60,111 bases of DNA. Source: Aquiflexum sp041751335 (GTDB lineage: Bacteria > Bacteroidota > Bacteroidia > Cytophagales > Cyclobacteriaceae). Numbering within the stretch: the stretch's first letter is position 1; each line of letters begins with the position of its first letter. Position numbers and translations under genes: made by a program. The DNA is taken from NCBI RefSeq assembly GCF_041751335.1, contig NZ_JBGSXS010000034.1, forward strand, positions 1 through 60,111. Direction: 5' to 3'. Positions 17,749-25,924 of the stretch are shown piece by piece. The notes under the pieces are model-generated. The model searched no databases. It worked only from the letters and a program-made list of their open reading frames with translations, and was not told the origin of the DNA.

Positions 17749-19474
17749 AAATCGGTTTCCAATTGAAACCTTCGTTGGAATTCTGCCAATGCCGGAGATT
17801 TTTCCTTTAAGTATTGTAGCTTATCTGTACTGGTGTATAGCTTCTTTTTCCCGGATTCCTCTTCTTTGATTTCACTTTCAAGGTGGATACTGTAATTATT
17901 CAATTTTCTCCTTAAAGTACCCAATACATCTGCTTTGATTTTGTGAAAAATATCCTGTTGTAATTCCCCATTGAGTTGAAAAGTAATGGTTTCCCCTTTC
18001 AAAACAACTTCTTGTTTCAGTACAGTGACTTCCAGATTTTTATGATTTGTTTTATAGTCTTCGATGATCTCGAAAAGAACGTTTTGCAATTTGTTGAAAT
18101 CAAAAATTTCAGCTAGTTGATCTACATTAGACTGCTCTTGCTTTTCTTCCTCTTGATCTTTAGTTGTTATGGAAATGGGCCTTTCTTCTACCTGCTTTCT
18201 TGCTTGACTGATACTTGTGGGTATGGAAAGCGTCCGTAGAGCTTCTGTTTTTTTGGCGGCAAAGGGATTGGCATCTTTGAAAAGTGATGCCGCAACGCCT
18301 TCGCTTTTAGTTGGCTCTTCTGGCTCAATCAGCCTTTTTTTTTTGACTCCTCTTGGGCCAACACAGCCAATGAAATGGCCTGAGGCAATTTGGCCATTTT
18401 CATCAATGCCAACTCTACGTGAAGCCTTTGGTTTTTACTCGCCTTATAATTGATATCGCATTGATTACAGATATTCAATGCGGATAATAAAAAAGAGACG
18501 CCCGCTTGTTGGGATTGTAAAAGGTATCTTTCCTTAGCAGATTCTGAAACCTGTAACAAATCAATGGTTGCAGGATCTTTGCAAACCATCAGGTCCCTAA
18601 GATGCTCAGACAATCCTGTGATAAAATTATTGCCATCAAATCCTTTTTTTAAAATCTCATCAAAAGTCAACAATACATCTGAAATACTTTCTGCCAAAAG
18701 CGCATCCAAAACCTTGAAATAATAATCGTAGTCCAGAATATGGAGATTGCTGATGGTTTCCTGATAGGTCAATTTTTTGCCAGCCGAAAAGGTGACAATC
18801 AAGTCAAATATAGACAGGGCATCTCTCAATGCGCCATCTGCTTTGGTGGCAATCAATCTCAATGCTTCTTCCTCAGCCTCAATCTTTTCTTCGGCAGCGA
18901 TGTATTTGAGGTGTTGGGCAATATCCGCAATCTGAATTCTATTGAAATCAAAAATCTGACACCTGGAAAGAATGGTAGGGATGATTTTATGTTTTTCAGT
19001 CGTTGCTAAAATAAAAATGGCATACTTGGGAGGCTCCTCCAATGTTTTCAAAAAGGCATTGAAGGCCTGATTCGAAAGCATGTGAACTTCATCAATGATA
19101 TAAATTTTATATTGTCCCTGCTGAGGTGCATACCTGACCTGTTCGATAAGGTTCCTGATATCATCTACCGAGTTGTTGGATGCAGCATCGAGTTCATGGA
19201 CATTAAAGGATGCATTATTATTAAAAGCTTTGCAGGAATCGCATTCATTGCAAGCTTCAAAATCAGCTGTAAGATTTGGGCAGTTGATGGTTTTGGCCAA
19301 GATTCTGGCACAAGTGGTTTTTCCAACTCCTCTGGGTCCACAAAAAAGAAAAGCCTGTGCCAGGTGGTCATTTTTGATGGCGTTTTTCAGGGTAGTTGTA
19401 ATATGCCCCTGACCTACGACACTTTTAAAATTGGAAGGCCTATATTTTCTAGCTGAAACAACAAAATTTTCCAT
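17745..19474 (-). CDS. dnaX: DNA polymerase III gamma/tau, split by a -1 frame change at an A10 tract
   Basis: The clamp-loader ATPase subunit. From ATG 19474, the first frame gives 381 residues with Walker A GPRGVGKTT (about 46-54), four zinc-ligand cysteines in the CPNLTADFEACNECDSC region, Walker B IYIIDEVH and sensor SRCQ. It stops at 18329 just after the domain III helix. The tau tail (LIEPEEPTK... to the stop at 17745) lies in the -1 frame. One extra base gives a continuous 576-residue tau of ordinary length. The join is exactly at ten adenines on the coding strand (18335-18344): frame 0 reads SKKKG-stop and frame -1 reads SKKKRLIEPEE. This matches the gamma/tau boundary known in other bacteria, so programmed slippage is likely; a homopolymer sequencing error is the alternative. 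A GTG sits one codon upstream of the chosen ATG. Confidence 0.9.
18322..18344 (-). other. dnaX slippery A10 tract with adjacent small hairpin
   Basis: On the coding strand ten A are followed directly by GGCTGATTGAGCC, a 4-bp GGCT/AGCC hairpin whose loop contains the frame-0 TGA. The longest gamma-like product ends two codons after the run. Homopolymers of this length permit RNA polymerase or ribosome slippage, as known for dnaX in Thermus (transcriptional) and E. coli (ribosomal). Confidence 0.7.
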
Positions 19475-19565
19475 CACCGCAAGATATAAAATTATTGGAA
19501 ACCTGACTTAGAAGAAACCAATACAAGGAATAATTTTTTTGTTAAGTCACTCATTATAAGCTGAA

Positions 19566-20354
19566 TTAAAAATCAAAAGAAATTCCGGTCTTAAAAGCAA
19601 ATATGAATCTAGTGATCGGGACTATAGGTTTGTCTTCATAAGAAAAATCAAAGGTATTGTTAAAAGAGAACCTATCCGAAATCTTGGTGTTGAGGTTGAA
19701 GTTACCGTTAATTCTATTTCTAAAGGCTTGAATAGACCTGTCATAGCCAACTTGGTAATAATTGACCATATTAAAATCCACGTAATCATTGACAGTTAGA
19801 CTCAAAGAAATATAATTTGAACTTTTGAGAAAATCTACATTCACGGATTCTTCAGTGAAGGGGTACTGCCATGTTTCATTTTCATAAAGCCCTCCTAAGC
19901 CCAAAATTAAAGTAAGTCGATTGCTTTCTACGACTCCGGCCCTGAAAGTCCCCCCTGCAATCCATCTCGGTGCCAATCCTCGGAAATTATCAAAAGAATA
20001 CTGTACGAAAGTTTCAATGTTATTTTTTTCTTCAAAATTAAAAACTGTACGTCCGTGTATCAGACCAAAATTAAGAAAGTCGGAATCATTGATCCGGAGA
20101 TAATCAAAATTAGAGACAAAAATATAGGCATGTTTTCCTGGATGGTACATAGAATTTAGATCCCATTTATATCCAAAAAGATTGACAGGAGCATCAGCAG
20201 CAGCACTTCGGTTATACACATTGAGTCCTGCAGTAGCTTTGGCTACAAAAACCTTCGAAGAATCACCTTTCAGCCGGTATCTTTCAATATTGAGTATTTG
20301 TGAGTAGGAAGAAAAGGAGATGGAAAACAGTACTATGAAAATTATTTTTCTCAA
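19566..20354 (-). CDS. DUF481-like outer-membrane protein
   Basis: A 262-residue protein with signal peptide MRKIIFIVLFSISFSSYSQ. The rest is amphipathic beta strands: TAGLNVYNRSAA, KHAYIFVSNFDYLRI, IETFVQYSFDNFRGL, LILGLGGLYENE, and a last strand FAFKTGISFDF ending in Phe. Pattern and length fit the YdiY/DUF481 group of outer-membrane proteins, whose role is poorly known. The start at 20354 keeps the signal peptide at the N-terminus. It follows dnaX's start by about 90 bp on the same strand. Confidence 0.7.
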   Translation of the reverse strand: MRKIIFIVLFSISFSSYSQILNIERYRLKGDSSKVFVAKATAGLNVYNRSAAADAPVNLFGYKWDLNSMYHPGKHAYIFVSNFDYLRINDSDFLNFGLIHGRTVFNFEEKNNIETFVQYSFDNFRGLAPRWIAGGTFRAGVVESNRLTLILGLGGLYENETWQYPFTEESVNVDFLKSSNYISLSLTVNDYVDFNMVNYYQVGYDRSIQAFRNRINGNFNLNTKISDRFSFNNTFDFSYEDKPIVPITRFIFAFKTGISFDF

Positions 20355-20430
20355 AACAAATCTTTATTTAAGCCACAAAGGTTTTAAATTTTGAATAGTA
20401 ATGCAAGGATGTTGGTAGGTTGTAGGGTTT

Positions 20431-20681
20431 GGTCATTTCGAAGGTCGAGAAATCTATTCAGCTTGAAGGTTTTAGACCTCTCCTGTAGTACCAATGACAT
20501 AAACCGGAGCAGCCGTCATGCTGATCCCGATGGCTATCGGGAGAAGCATCTCATGAGGAACAGTAAATGTAAAATGAACATAAATAGAACCTTTTGAGAT
20601 TCCTCGTATCTCGGAATGACGGGTAACCTGATGTCATTACCAATTTTGAACGTTTAAAAAATGTTGGGGACTCGAGGTGAC
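20431..20681. repeat. Interspersed repeat, copy B (with upstream module)
   Basis: The 578-bp gap 20355-20932 carries no protein gene. From GGTCATTTCGAAGGTCGAGAAATCT (about 20431-20455) a first module leads to AGACCTCTC and ACCAATGACAT (20490). Then the same series as copy A follows: CCGTCATGCTGATCCCGAT, a CCCGATGGCTATCGGG palindrome, AGAAGCATCTCATGAG, an AT spacer, GAGATTCCTCG, CTCGGAATGACGG, GATGTCATTA and TGTTGGGGACTCGAGGTGAC. The first module recurs near 59700 with substitutions. After it, 20682-20905 is low-complexity: CCCCGATACTCGGGG (about 20791-20805) and CTCAAAT words near 20857-20891. Confidence 0.85.
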
Positions 20682-20905
20682 AAGGAAAAGTAAAATAAAG
20701 CCTCTAAACTTTTTATTGGTTCTGAAGTACATAGGATTCCCTTCTTGGTCCTTAGTGAATTATAATTAGACATTTTCTTGATTCTTGTCTCCCCGATACT
20801 CGGGGCAGGCTTTGATTCTTGTTTCTTAAAAACCAACCTCTCTTTTATCAACTCACCAATCTCACGTCTCAAATCTCAAATCTCAAAATTGAACCAATTT
20901 TCCCC

Positions 20906-20913
20906 TATATTTG
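20906..20913 (+). promoter_or_regulatory. Possible -7 box for ssrA
   Basis: TATATTTG fits TAnnTTTG, 20 bp before the first mature tmRNA base. A TTG exists upstream but at shorter than usual spacing, so only the -7 element is supported. Confidence 0.4.
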
Positions 20914-20932
20914 TCTCCCAATCAGAAACAAT

Positions 20933-21335
20933 GGGGCTGACCGGTTTTGACAGTAGGTGTAAGGACTGGGCTCGCATGCAGGCCGGAGTATGTACGGCCT
21001 TGAATAATTCATACGACTATAATTGGCGAAACTTCTTACGCCATGGCTGCCTAATCTATCCCTTAGGGGACACAGATAATGCTTAAAGGGTTGAGATTCG
21101 ATAGATTCTCCCCGGCCACATCCCGCAACCCGCCGCTCATTCCGGGTTGATTCTGGGGTGTCGAAATGATAGAGCCGCTCCCTGTGAGGCTACTAAGCAG
21201 GGCTAAGATAAGTGGCTAAGTCAAGTATAGGTGTGTCATCCAGCAGTACTTGATCGAAAATCCAACAGGTGACTAAGCATGTAGACGGTACGGTGTTTCC
21301 CTATCTGGACGAGGGTTCGAATCCCTCCAGCTCCA
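20933..21335 (+). ncRNA. ssrA: tmRNA (ssrA)
   Basis: About 403 nt. The 5' end GGGGCTGACCGG and the 3' end GGTTCGAATCCCTCCAGCTCCA form the tRNA-like part: GGGGCTG pairs with CAGCTCC over 7 bp with one G-U, and the T-arm GGTTCGAATCC is intact. CCA is not encoded. The tag frame starts at GGC 21025 and reads GETSYAMAA then TAA at 21052-21054, the Bacteroidota type of degradation tag. It rescues stalled ribosomes with SmpB. A 102-codon open frame across the 5' half is a shadow. An AbiE-type toxin-antitoxin pair sits directly downstream. Confidence 0.97.
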
Positions 21336-21340
21336 CTTAA

Positions 21341-21400
21341 AAATTCCTCCCTCTCCCAAAACTCTTTGAGTTTTGGGAGAGGGAGGAATTTTTATTTTAT
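21341..21400 (+). terminator. Strong terminator after ssrA, with a 24-bp perfect stem
   Basis: Arms 21341-21364 and 21368-21391 are perfect reverse complements (24 bp) around a three-base TTT loop, followed by a T-rich tail. Core of the stem is CCTCCCTCTCCC. It lies six bases past the tmRNA end and 28 bp from the convergent toxin stop, and may serve both strands. Confidence 0.95.
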
Positions 21401-21418
21401 TTTCAATAAAATTTAATT

Positions 21419-22201
21419 CTAACCCAACTTCACCTGCTCCAAATACTTGGTGAAAAGTTTGATTTTTTTAACATCATTGGGATTGAATAAAAATGGTTGG
21501 ACATCAGATGCCATTTCATTCATATCTAATTCATTGCATTTTTCCAAAATAGATTGTTTCAGATCTTCTGGGGTTTGAATACCTAATTTTTGGGTTAGGT
21601 AAGCATAGTTAGGACTAATGTCTTTCCCAAGAAGATAAATAATGTCAAAAAAATCTCTCCCTTTGTTCCTTTTTCTATTGAGTACGGCAAAAAATTTCTG
21701 AGCCAGTAGTAAATCCAAAGGGCATGCATTTATTTGGGTAAACACATCAAACTTATTGATGATGGGTTGGTCTTTTTCATAGTTGAAATTTTGTGGCTCA
21801 GTGTCTAATTGAATAAGAATTTTCTCTTCCTTAAATTGACTTAGACCTTCATTGTACAACAGTTCAGGTATCCTTATGTAACAATGGTAAGCTCCTCTTT
21901 TCACATTTTTTATTTCAACCTCATAGCCTAAGTACAGAAGTTTGGTCTTTATATGAATACTGAGTGCATCGAAGTCATCCGAAGAAAGATTGAAATTGTC
22001 AAAATCCAAATCTTCTGAAAATCTTGAATTTCCATGGACAATCCGAAGACAAGTCCCGCCCAAAAAAGATAATTTTCCTGCAAAATCACTTTCAAAAATT
22101 ATCTCAAGCAGCTTGTATTGAAGGTATTCCCGAAGCATAAAACGTTCAAAACCTTTTAATTCTTTCGGATAAAATCTGCGGATTTCTTCTAAACTAAGCA
22201 T
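21419..22201 (-). CDS. AbiEii/AbiGii-family nucleotidyltransferase toxin
   Basis: A 260-residue cytoplasmic protein of the nucleotidyltransferase superfamily. The early motif LGGTCLRIVHG and the following RFSEDLDFD (two catalytic Asp) are the AbiEii signatures. Type IV toxins of this kind block growth, probably by modifying tRNA with nucleotides. A middle region DLLLAQKFFAVLNRKRNKGRDFFDI matches the helical domain. It overlaps the antitoxin gene by eight bases (start 22201, antitoxin stop 22194), the usual antitoxin-first order. It lies convergent to ssrA with the terminator between them. Confidence 0.9.
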   Translation of the reverse strand: MLSLEEIRRFYPKELKGFERFMLREYLQYKLLEIIFESDFAGKLSFLGGTCLRIVHGNSRFSEDLDFDNFNLSSDDFDALSIHIKTKLLYLGYEVEIKNVKRGAYHCYIRIPELLYNEGLSQFKEEKILIQLDTEPQNFNYEKDQPIINKFDVFTQINACPLDLLLAQKFFAVLNRKRNKGRDFFDIIYLLGKDISPNYAYLTQKLGIQTPEDLKQSILEKCNELDMNEMASDVQPFLFNPNDVKKIKLFTKYLEQVKLG

Positions 22202-22805
22202 TGATCTCTATTTTTAGTAAATCTACTCTTCTATTGACAACTTGAGAGTTAAAAATTTTTTGATATTTCCCCAATTTATCAAAATCCAAGTATTTGTTCA
22301 TCTGATCGGAATTTATCCTAAGCCCCTCGATCTCCTCAAGAGATTGTATGCCCCTGAAGTAAAAAAAGTCCAATATAGCCTTCTCCGGTTCCGCTATCTT
22401 AAAAAACCAATCTTGCTCTTTTATCAATTTGTAACCAAAAAACAGGTTGGTCTTGATGTGTTTGTAGGCAAACGTCCCAATGGAAGTTTCATGATTAGAT
22501 GTATTTCTGGTGGTAACAGAGGTAATCAGAAAAACCCCTTCCGGAATTAATCCATAATACGACAATGCACTTTCCAGGGAAACATAGGAAGGTGCATACA
22601 TTGTATTAGCCGCATGATAGAGATAGTTTTCATTTATTTTTTGTTCCGAAAATCTGTAATACCCCCGCCTGATTTTGGATATATATCCCTTTCCCTGCCA
22701 TTCGACCAAACGCCTTTGATCAAAATCAGGGAAACGTTTTTTTATATCCAAAATAGAAAATAAAGGAAAAGACTTCAGGGCTTCTCTTAACTCCAAATAT
22801 TTCAT
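22194..22805 (-). CDS. AbiEi-type antitoxin / transcriptional repressor
   Basis: A 203-residue protein. The N-terminal 55 residues form a winged helix (ILDIKKRFPDFDQRRLVEWQGKGYISKIRRGYYRF), and the rest is the AbiEi C-terminal domain: AAPSYVSLESALSYYGLIPEG-like region near 70-90 and ITSVTTRN. AbiEi proteins repress their own operon and counteract AbiEii without binding it. Start ATG 22805. An inverted repeat upstream (22818-22835) could be its operator. The pair is complete and apparently intact. Confidence 0.85.
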   Translation of the reverse strand: MKYLELREALKSFPLFSILDIKKRFPDFDQRRLVEWQGKGYISKIRRGYYRFSEQKINENYLYHAANTMYAPSYVSLESALSYYGLIPEGVFLITSVTTRNTSNHETSIGTFAYKHIKTNLFFGYKLIKEQDWFFKIAEPEKAILDFFYFRGIQSLEEIEGLRINSDQMNKYLDFDKLGKYQKIFNSQVVNRRVDLLKIEINA

Positions 22806-22817
22806 ATATATTAAAAG

Positions 22818-22835
22818 TTTGTTAAAAATAACAAA
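22818..22835 (-). promoter_or_regulatory. Candidate AbiEi operator: perfect inverted repeat
   Basis: TTTGTTA and TAACAAA (7-bp arms, 4-bp spacer) sit 13-30 bp before the antitoxin ATG. Autorepression by AbiEi at upstream inverted repeats is known for the family. The assignment here is inference from position and symmetry. Confidence 0.5.
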
Positions 22836-22977
22836 TATCTAATATAAAATTTCAAAATGATTAAAAAGAAAAACTGATTGATTATTTAATTATTCATCAA
22901 AATCCATTGGAAGATTTTTAGTTTACACTATAAATACCTTACTTTTTCATTCCCAAAACCTATTTAACCCTAATAAC

Positions 22978-24339
22978 ATGCAAAAATCATCCCTGTTCCT
23001 TCTCCTCTATTTTCTCATTTTAACTGTACAAGCCCAATTCTCCCAAGCTGCAAGGGATTCTATTGCGAGATTGACCAAAGCGGATTATGTGCAAATGCTT
23101 GGGCAATTGGGATTAAAGGAGGGTGACCTGCGTCCTGGACCTTCTGGGAATCCCGCTGCACCCAATGCTGCCAACATTGAGGAAAGTAAAGTAAGGGATT
23201 ACATCCTTCCTGAACTGATGAAATTGGAAAACGGAAAAACCATTACTACTCCCCAAGAATGGTGGCAACAAAGACGTCCTGAAATTGAAAAAGCCTTTGA
23301 ACAGGAAATATATGGAAAACTCCCTGAAAACATACCTTCCGTAACTTGGCAGGTATTAGATGCTTATGACACCATAATTGGTAATTTTCCTATTCACAAA
23401 AAGATACTTAAAGGCGTTGTTGACAATGCTGAATTTCCATCTATCAAAGTAGAGATTGATCTTCTTGTCTCCACTCCGCTCAATTCAGAAGGTTCCGTTC
23501 CGATAGTCATCGAGTTTGGGTTTATCCGAAGTCCTTTCAATTCAGGGCCGATACAACCAATTGGCCTTGGATCTGCAAACGAACCGTCTTGGAAAGAGCA
23601 GTTGATCTCCAATGGTTGGGGTTATGCCATTCTCGTTCCTTCAAGTGTTCAAGCGGACAATGGAGCCGGATTGAGACAGGGAATTATAGGTTTGGTAAAT
23701 AAAGGCGAACCCCGCAAGCCGGATGATTGGGGATCATTGAAAGCATGGGCTTGGGGTGCAAGTAGGGCAATTGATTACCTGGAGACAGACAAAGATGTGG
23801 ATGAAAAAAGAATAGCAATAGAGGGATTATCCAGATATGGAAAGGCCGCAATAGTCGCTATGGCCTTTGAACCTAGAATTTCTTTGGGATTTATCGGTTC
23901 ATCCGGTGCAGGAGGTCTCAAAATCCTCAGAAGGAACTTTGGTGAGCAGGTGGAGAATCTGGCATCTTCGGCGGAATACCATTGGTTTTGCGGAAATTTC
24001 ATCAAATATGCAGGCAAACTTTCTGTGGATGACATGCCTGTAGATGCCCATCAGCTTCTGGCTATGTGCGCACCCCGACCTGTTTTTATCAGCTCAGGAT
24101 CACCTTTTGTGGAAGGCAATTGGATTGATGCCAAAGGAATGTTCTTGGCAGGAGTGCATGCTGGACCCATATATGAGATGTTGGGCAAAAAAGATTTAGG
24201 CACAAATGAATTCCCGGTATTGGGCACAGCATTGGTCGATGGAGAAATCGCCTATAGGCAACACGCAGGTGGTCATTCTACCGGACCAAACTGGAGTACT
24301 TGGATTGCTTGGGCGAGTCGGTATTGGGGGAGGGAGTAG
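22978..24339 (+). CDS. CE15-like glucuronoyl esterase / alpha-beta hydrolase
   Basis: A 453-residue secreted protein, signal peptide ending near LTVQAQ. The alpha/beta-hydrolase nucleophile elbow is GLSRYGKAA (Ser near residue 282), as in bacterial CE15 esterases, where fungal enzymes have GCSRNGKG. SGAGGLKILRRNFGE holds the usual region for the acid, and HAGGHSTGPNW near the C-terminus holds the catalytic His. CE15 enzymes split ester links between lignin and glucuronic acid on xylan. No glycoside hydrolase is next to it, so it is not in a polysaccharide-utilisation locus here. Start ATG 22978 gives a complete signal peptide. Confidence 0.85.
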   Translation: MQKSSLFLLLYFLILTVQAQFSQAARDSIARLTKADYVQMLGQLGLKEGDLRPGPSGNPAAPNAANIEESKVRDYILPELMKLENGKTITTPQEWWQQRRPEIEKAFEQEIYGKLPENIPSVTWQVLDAYDTIIGNFPIHKKILKGVVDNAEFPSIKVEIDLLVSTPLNSEGSVPIVIEFGFIRSPFNSGPIQPIGLGSANEPSWKEQLISNGWGYAILVPSSVQADNGAGLRQGIIGLVNKGEPRKPDDWGSLKAWAWGASRAIDYLETDKDVDEKRIAIEGLSRYGKAAIVAMAFEPRISLGFIGSSGAGGLKILRRNFGEQVENLASSAEYHWFCGNFIKYAGKLSVDDMPVDAHQLLAMCAPRPVFISSGSPFVEGNWIDAKGMFLAGVHAGPIYEMLGKKDLGTNEFPVLGTALVDGEIAYRQHAGGHSTGPNWSTWIAWASRYWGRE

Positions 24340-24381
24340 GTTAATTACCCGTGTTGAATTAGGGGGCTGTTACCCCTTGAT

Positions 24382-24405
24382 GATGTGAGTGGTGACACTC
24401 ACATC
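24382..24405. repeat. Perfect palindrome after the CE15 gene
   Basis: GATGTGAGTG and CACTCACATC pair over 10 bp around GTGA, about 40 bp after the stop. An AGGGG/CCCCT pair (24361-24377) lies just before. No T-run follows on either strand, so these are not classical terminators. They lie between convergent genes. Confidence 0.6.
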
Positions 24406-24471
24406 GGCACAGTGGTTCCTCAGCCGCATCTCGGTTCTAATCTCTCGCTTCACTTTTCCCTACATCCTTTC

Positions 24472-25233
24472 CTAATATCCCCTTATCAGCCCCCCATCCA
24501 CTGCCAAAGACTGTCCTGTGATATAGCTGGCGCGCTCACTCAATAAAAACACCGCTGCTGCTGAGAATTCCTCCACCTCTCCAAACCGCTTCATCGGTAC
24601 AGATCCCTTTATTTTTTCCACGTTTGGATTGCCTTCGAGCAACCCGGTCAATCTTTCTGTAAGCGTAAATCCCGGCATGATGTTATTGATGGTGATGCCT
24701 ATTGGGGCCACTTCATTTGAAAGGCTTTTAACCAGTCCGAGCAAACTACTACGGACTGCATTGGAAGCAATGAGATTGTCAACGGGCTGTCTGACCGAAA
24801 CAGAGGTGATGGTCAGGATCCTGCCAAACCCCCTTCCTTTCATCCCCGGAAGGACCATCCGTATCAAATCCGCCGCACTGACAAACATGGATTCATAAAA
24901 CATCCTCCAATCATCCAAACCAAAATCTCCAAAATCACCGGCATCAGGACCACCGGTATTGGTGACTAAAATATCAATTGACCCAAATGCGGAAACCGTT
25001 TCATCAAAAAGCCGCTTTCTGTCTCCATCTTTCAATAAATCCGCCTCTATGGTAATTACTTTACCCAACTTTAATTTTTCAATTTCCGACTTGGCCTTTG
25101 CCAAGGCCGATGGATTTCTCCCACAGATGGCCACGTGGGCACCTTCACGGGCCAGTTCAAAAGCCACTCCTTTTCCAAGTCCTTTGGATGAAGCCAATAT
25201 CAATGCATTTTTTCCTTTTAATCCTAAGTCCAT
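24472..25233 (-). CDS. SDR-family oxidoreductase lacking the YxxxK pair
   Basis: A 253-residue cytoplasmic SDR. The cofactor loop is ASSKGLGKGVA near residues 15-25, then ICGRN, VTNTGGP in place of the NNAG motif, and the C-terminal AVDGG. In the catalytic segment, SVSVRQPVDNLIASNAVRSS, the positions of Tyr and Lys in YxxxK are occupied by Leu and Asn; the Ser (TSVS) remains. This belongs to the known group of 3-oxoacyl-reductase-like SDRs with a degenerate site, so a standard reductase reaction is doubtful. It is isolated between convergent and low-complexity regions. Confidence 0.82.
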   Translation of the reverse strand: MDLGLKGKNALILASSKGLGKGVAFELAREGAHVAICGRNPSALAKAKSEIEKLKLGKVITIEADLLKDGDRKRLFDETVSAFGSIDILVTNTGGPDAGDFGDFGLDDWRMFYESMFVSAADLIRMVLPGMKGRGFGRILTITSVSVRQPVDNLIASNAVRSSLLGLVKSLSNEVAPIGITINNIMPGFTLTERLTGLLEGNPNVEKIKGSVPMKRFGEVEEFSAAAVFLLSERASYITGQSLAVDGGLIRGY

Positions 25234-25458
25234 ATCATTATATTTTTTTGATTAATTCTTTAATTGGTAATTAGAGTTTAAGAACTGAGAGCACAAAGTG
25301 CTTGGTTTACCGGGCCTATGCTATGAAATAAAATGAGAAATCCTCCTGTGTCTTGTGTCTTGAATCTTGTGTCTATTTCCTGCTTCCAGACTCCCATTTC
25401 TTGATTATAATTCCGCATCTCGGTTCTCGGTTCTCGCATCTCTTTTCTCCCCAACTTC

Positions 25459-25923
25459 TCACTCTTCCAAAGAATACCATTCCACCTCAAGCTGTTTCCT
25501 ACGGCCTCTGTCTTCTGGTGCATAATGGTTAGACAAATACTCCACAATGACCGCTTCATTGGGTCCTAAGTCCCACAACCCCTGTGTTTCCTGCATCCAC
25601 CTGATTACCTGTATCCAACCTTCTTTGGTAAATCTGTCTTGGGTCACAAGTTTTGCGGAATGACAGTTTGTACAATTATTGACCACCATCATCAGGCCTT
25701 CTCCTTCTACAAATCCTGTGGCCACATGGACTCCATCTTCTATCAGTTGATCCCCCTGAAAGGCCTCCTGTACCAATTGAGGAGGTTCCTTTTGAGAATA
25801 AAACAGATCGGGGTTAGAATGTAAAACAAATAGAAAAGCAATCATACTGCCCACTATAACCAGTAGGAATACCGCTAACCTTGCCATTGCCACCATCAAT
25901 TTTTTCCACTGATCACTTTCCAT
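25459..25923 (-). CDS. Membrane-anchored monohaem cytochrome c (SorB-like)
   Basis: A 154-residue protein with an N-terminal membrane anchor (residues 10-36) and a haem c motif CTNCH (Cys84, Cys87, His88), with Met110 in IRWMQETQG as possible axial ligand. Its ATG at 25923 comes one base after the TAG of the sulfite-oxidase-like gene upstream, so they are translationally coupled. Such a pair matches SorA-SorB sulfite dehydrogenases, in which the cytochrome takes electrons from the molybdenum subunit. An earlier in-frame TTG overlaps the upstream gene and is less likely. Confidence 0.85.
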   Translation of the reverse strand: MESDQWKKLMVAMARLAVFLLVIVGSMIAFLFVLHSNPDLFYSQKEPPQLVQEAFQGDQLIEDGVHVATGFVEGEGLMMVVNNCTNCHSAKLVTQDRFTKEGWIQVIRWMQETQGLWDLGPNEAVIVEYLSNHYAPEDRGRRKQLEVEWYSLEE

Positions 25924-25924
25924 T

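Noticed and set aside
20778..21086. 102-codon frame across ssrA
   Set aside because: Runs into the tmRNA 5' half; it is a shadow of the RNA gene.
21311..21335. tRNA gene
   Set aside because: The TTCGAATCC T-arm and acceptor end belong to the tmRNA; there is no anticodon arm.
22836..22977. Second attachment site for an element inserted at ssrA
   Set aside because: No copy of the tmRNA 3' end is found beyond the toxin-antitoxin pair.
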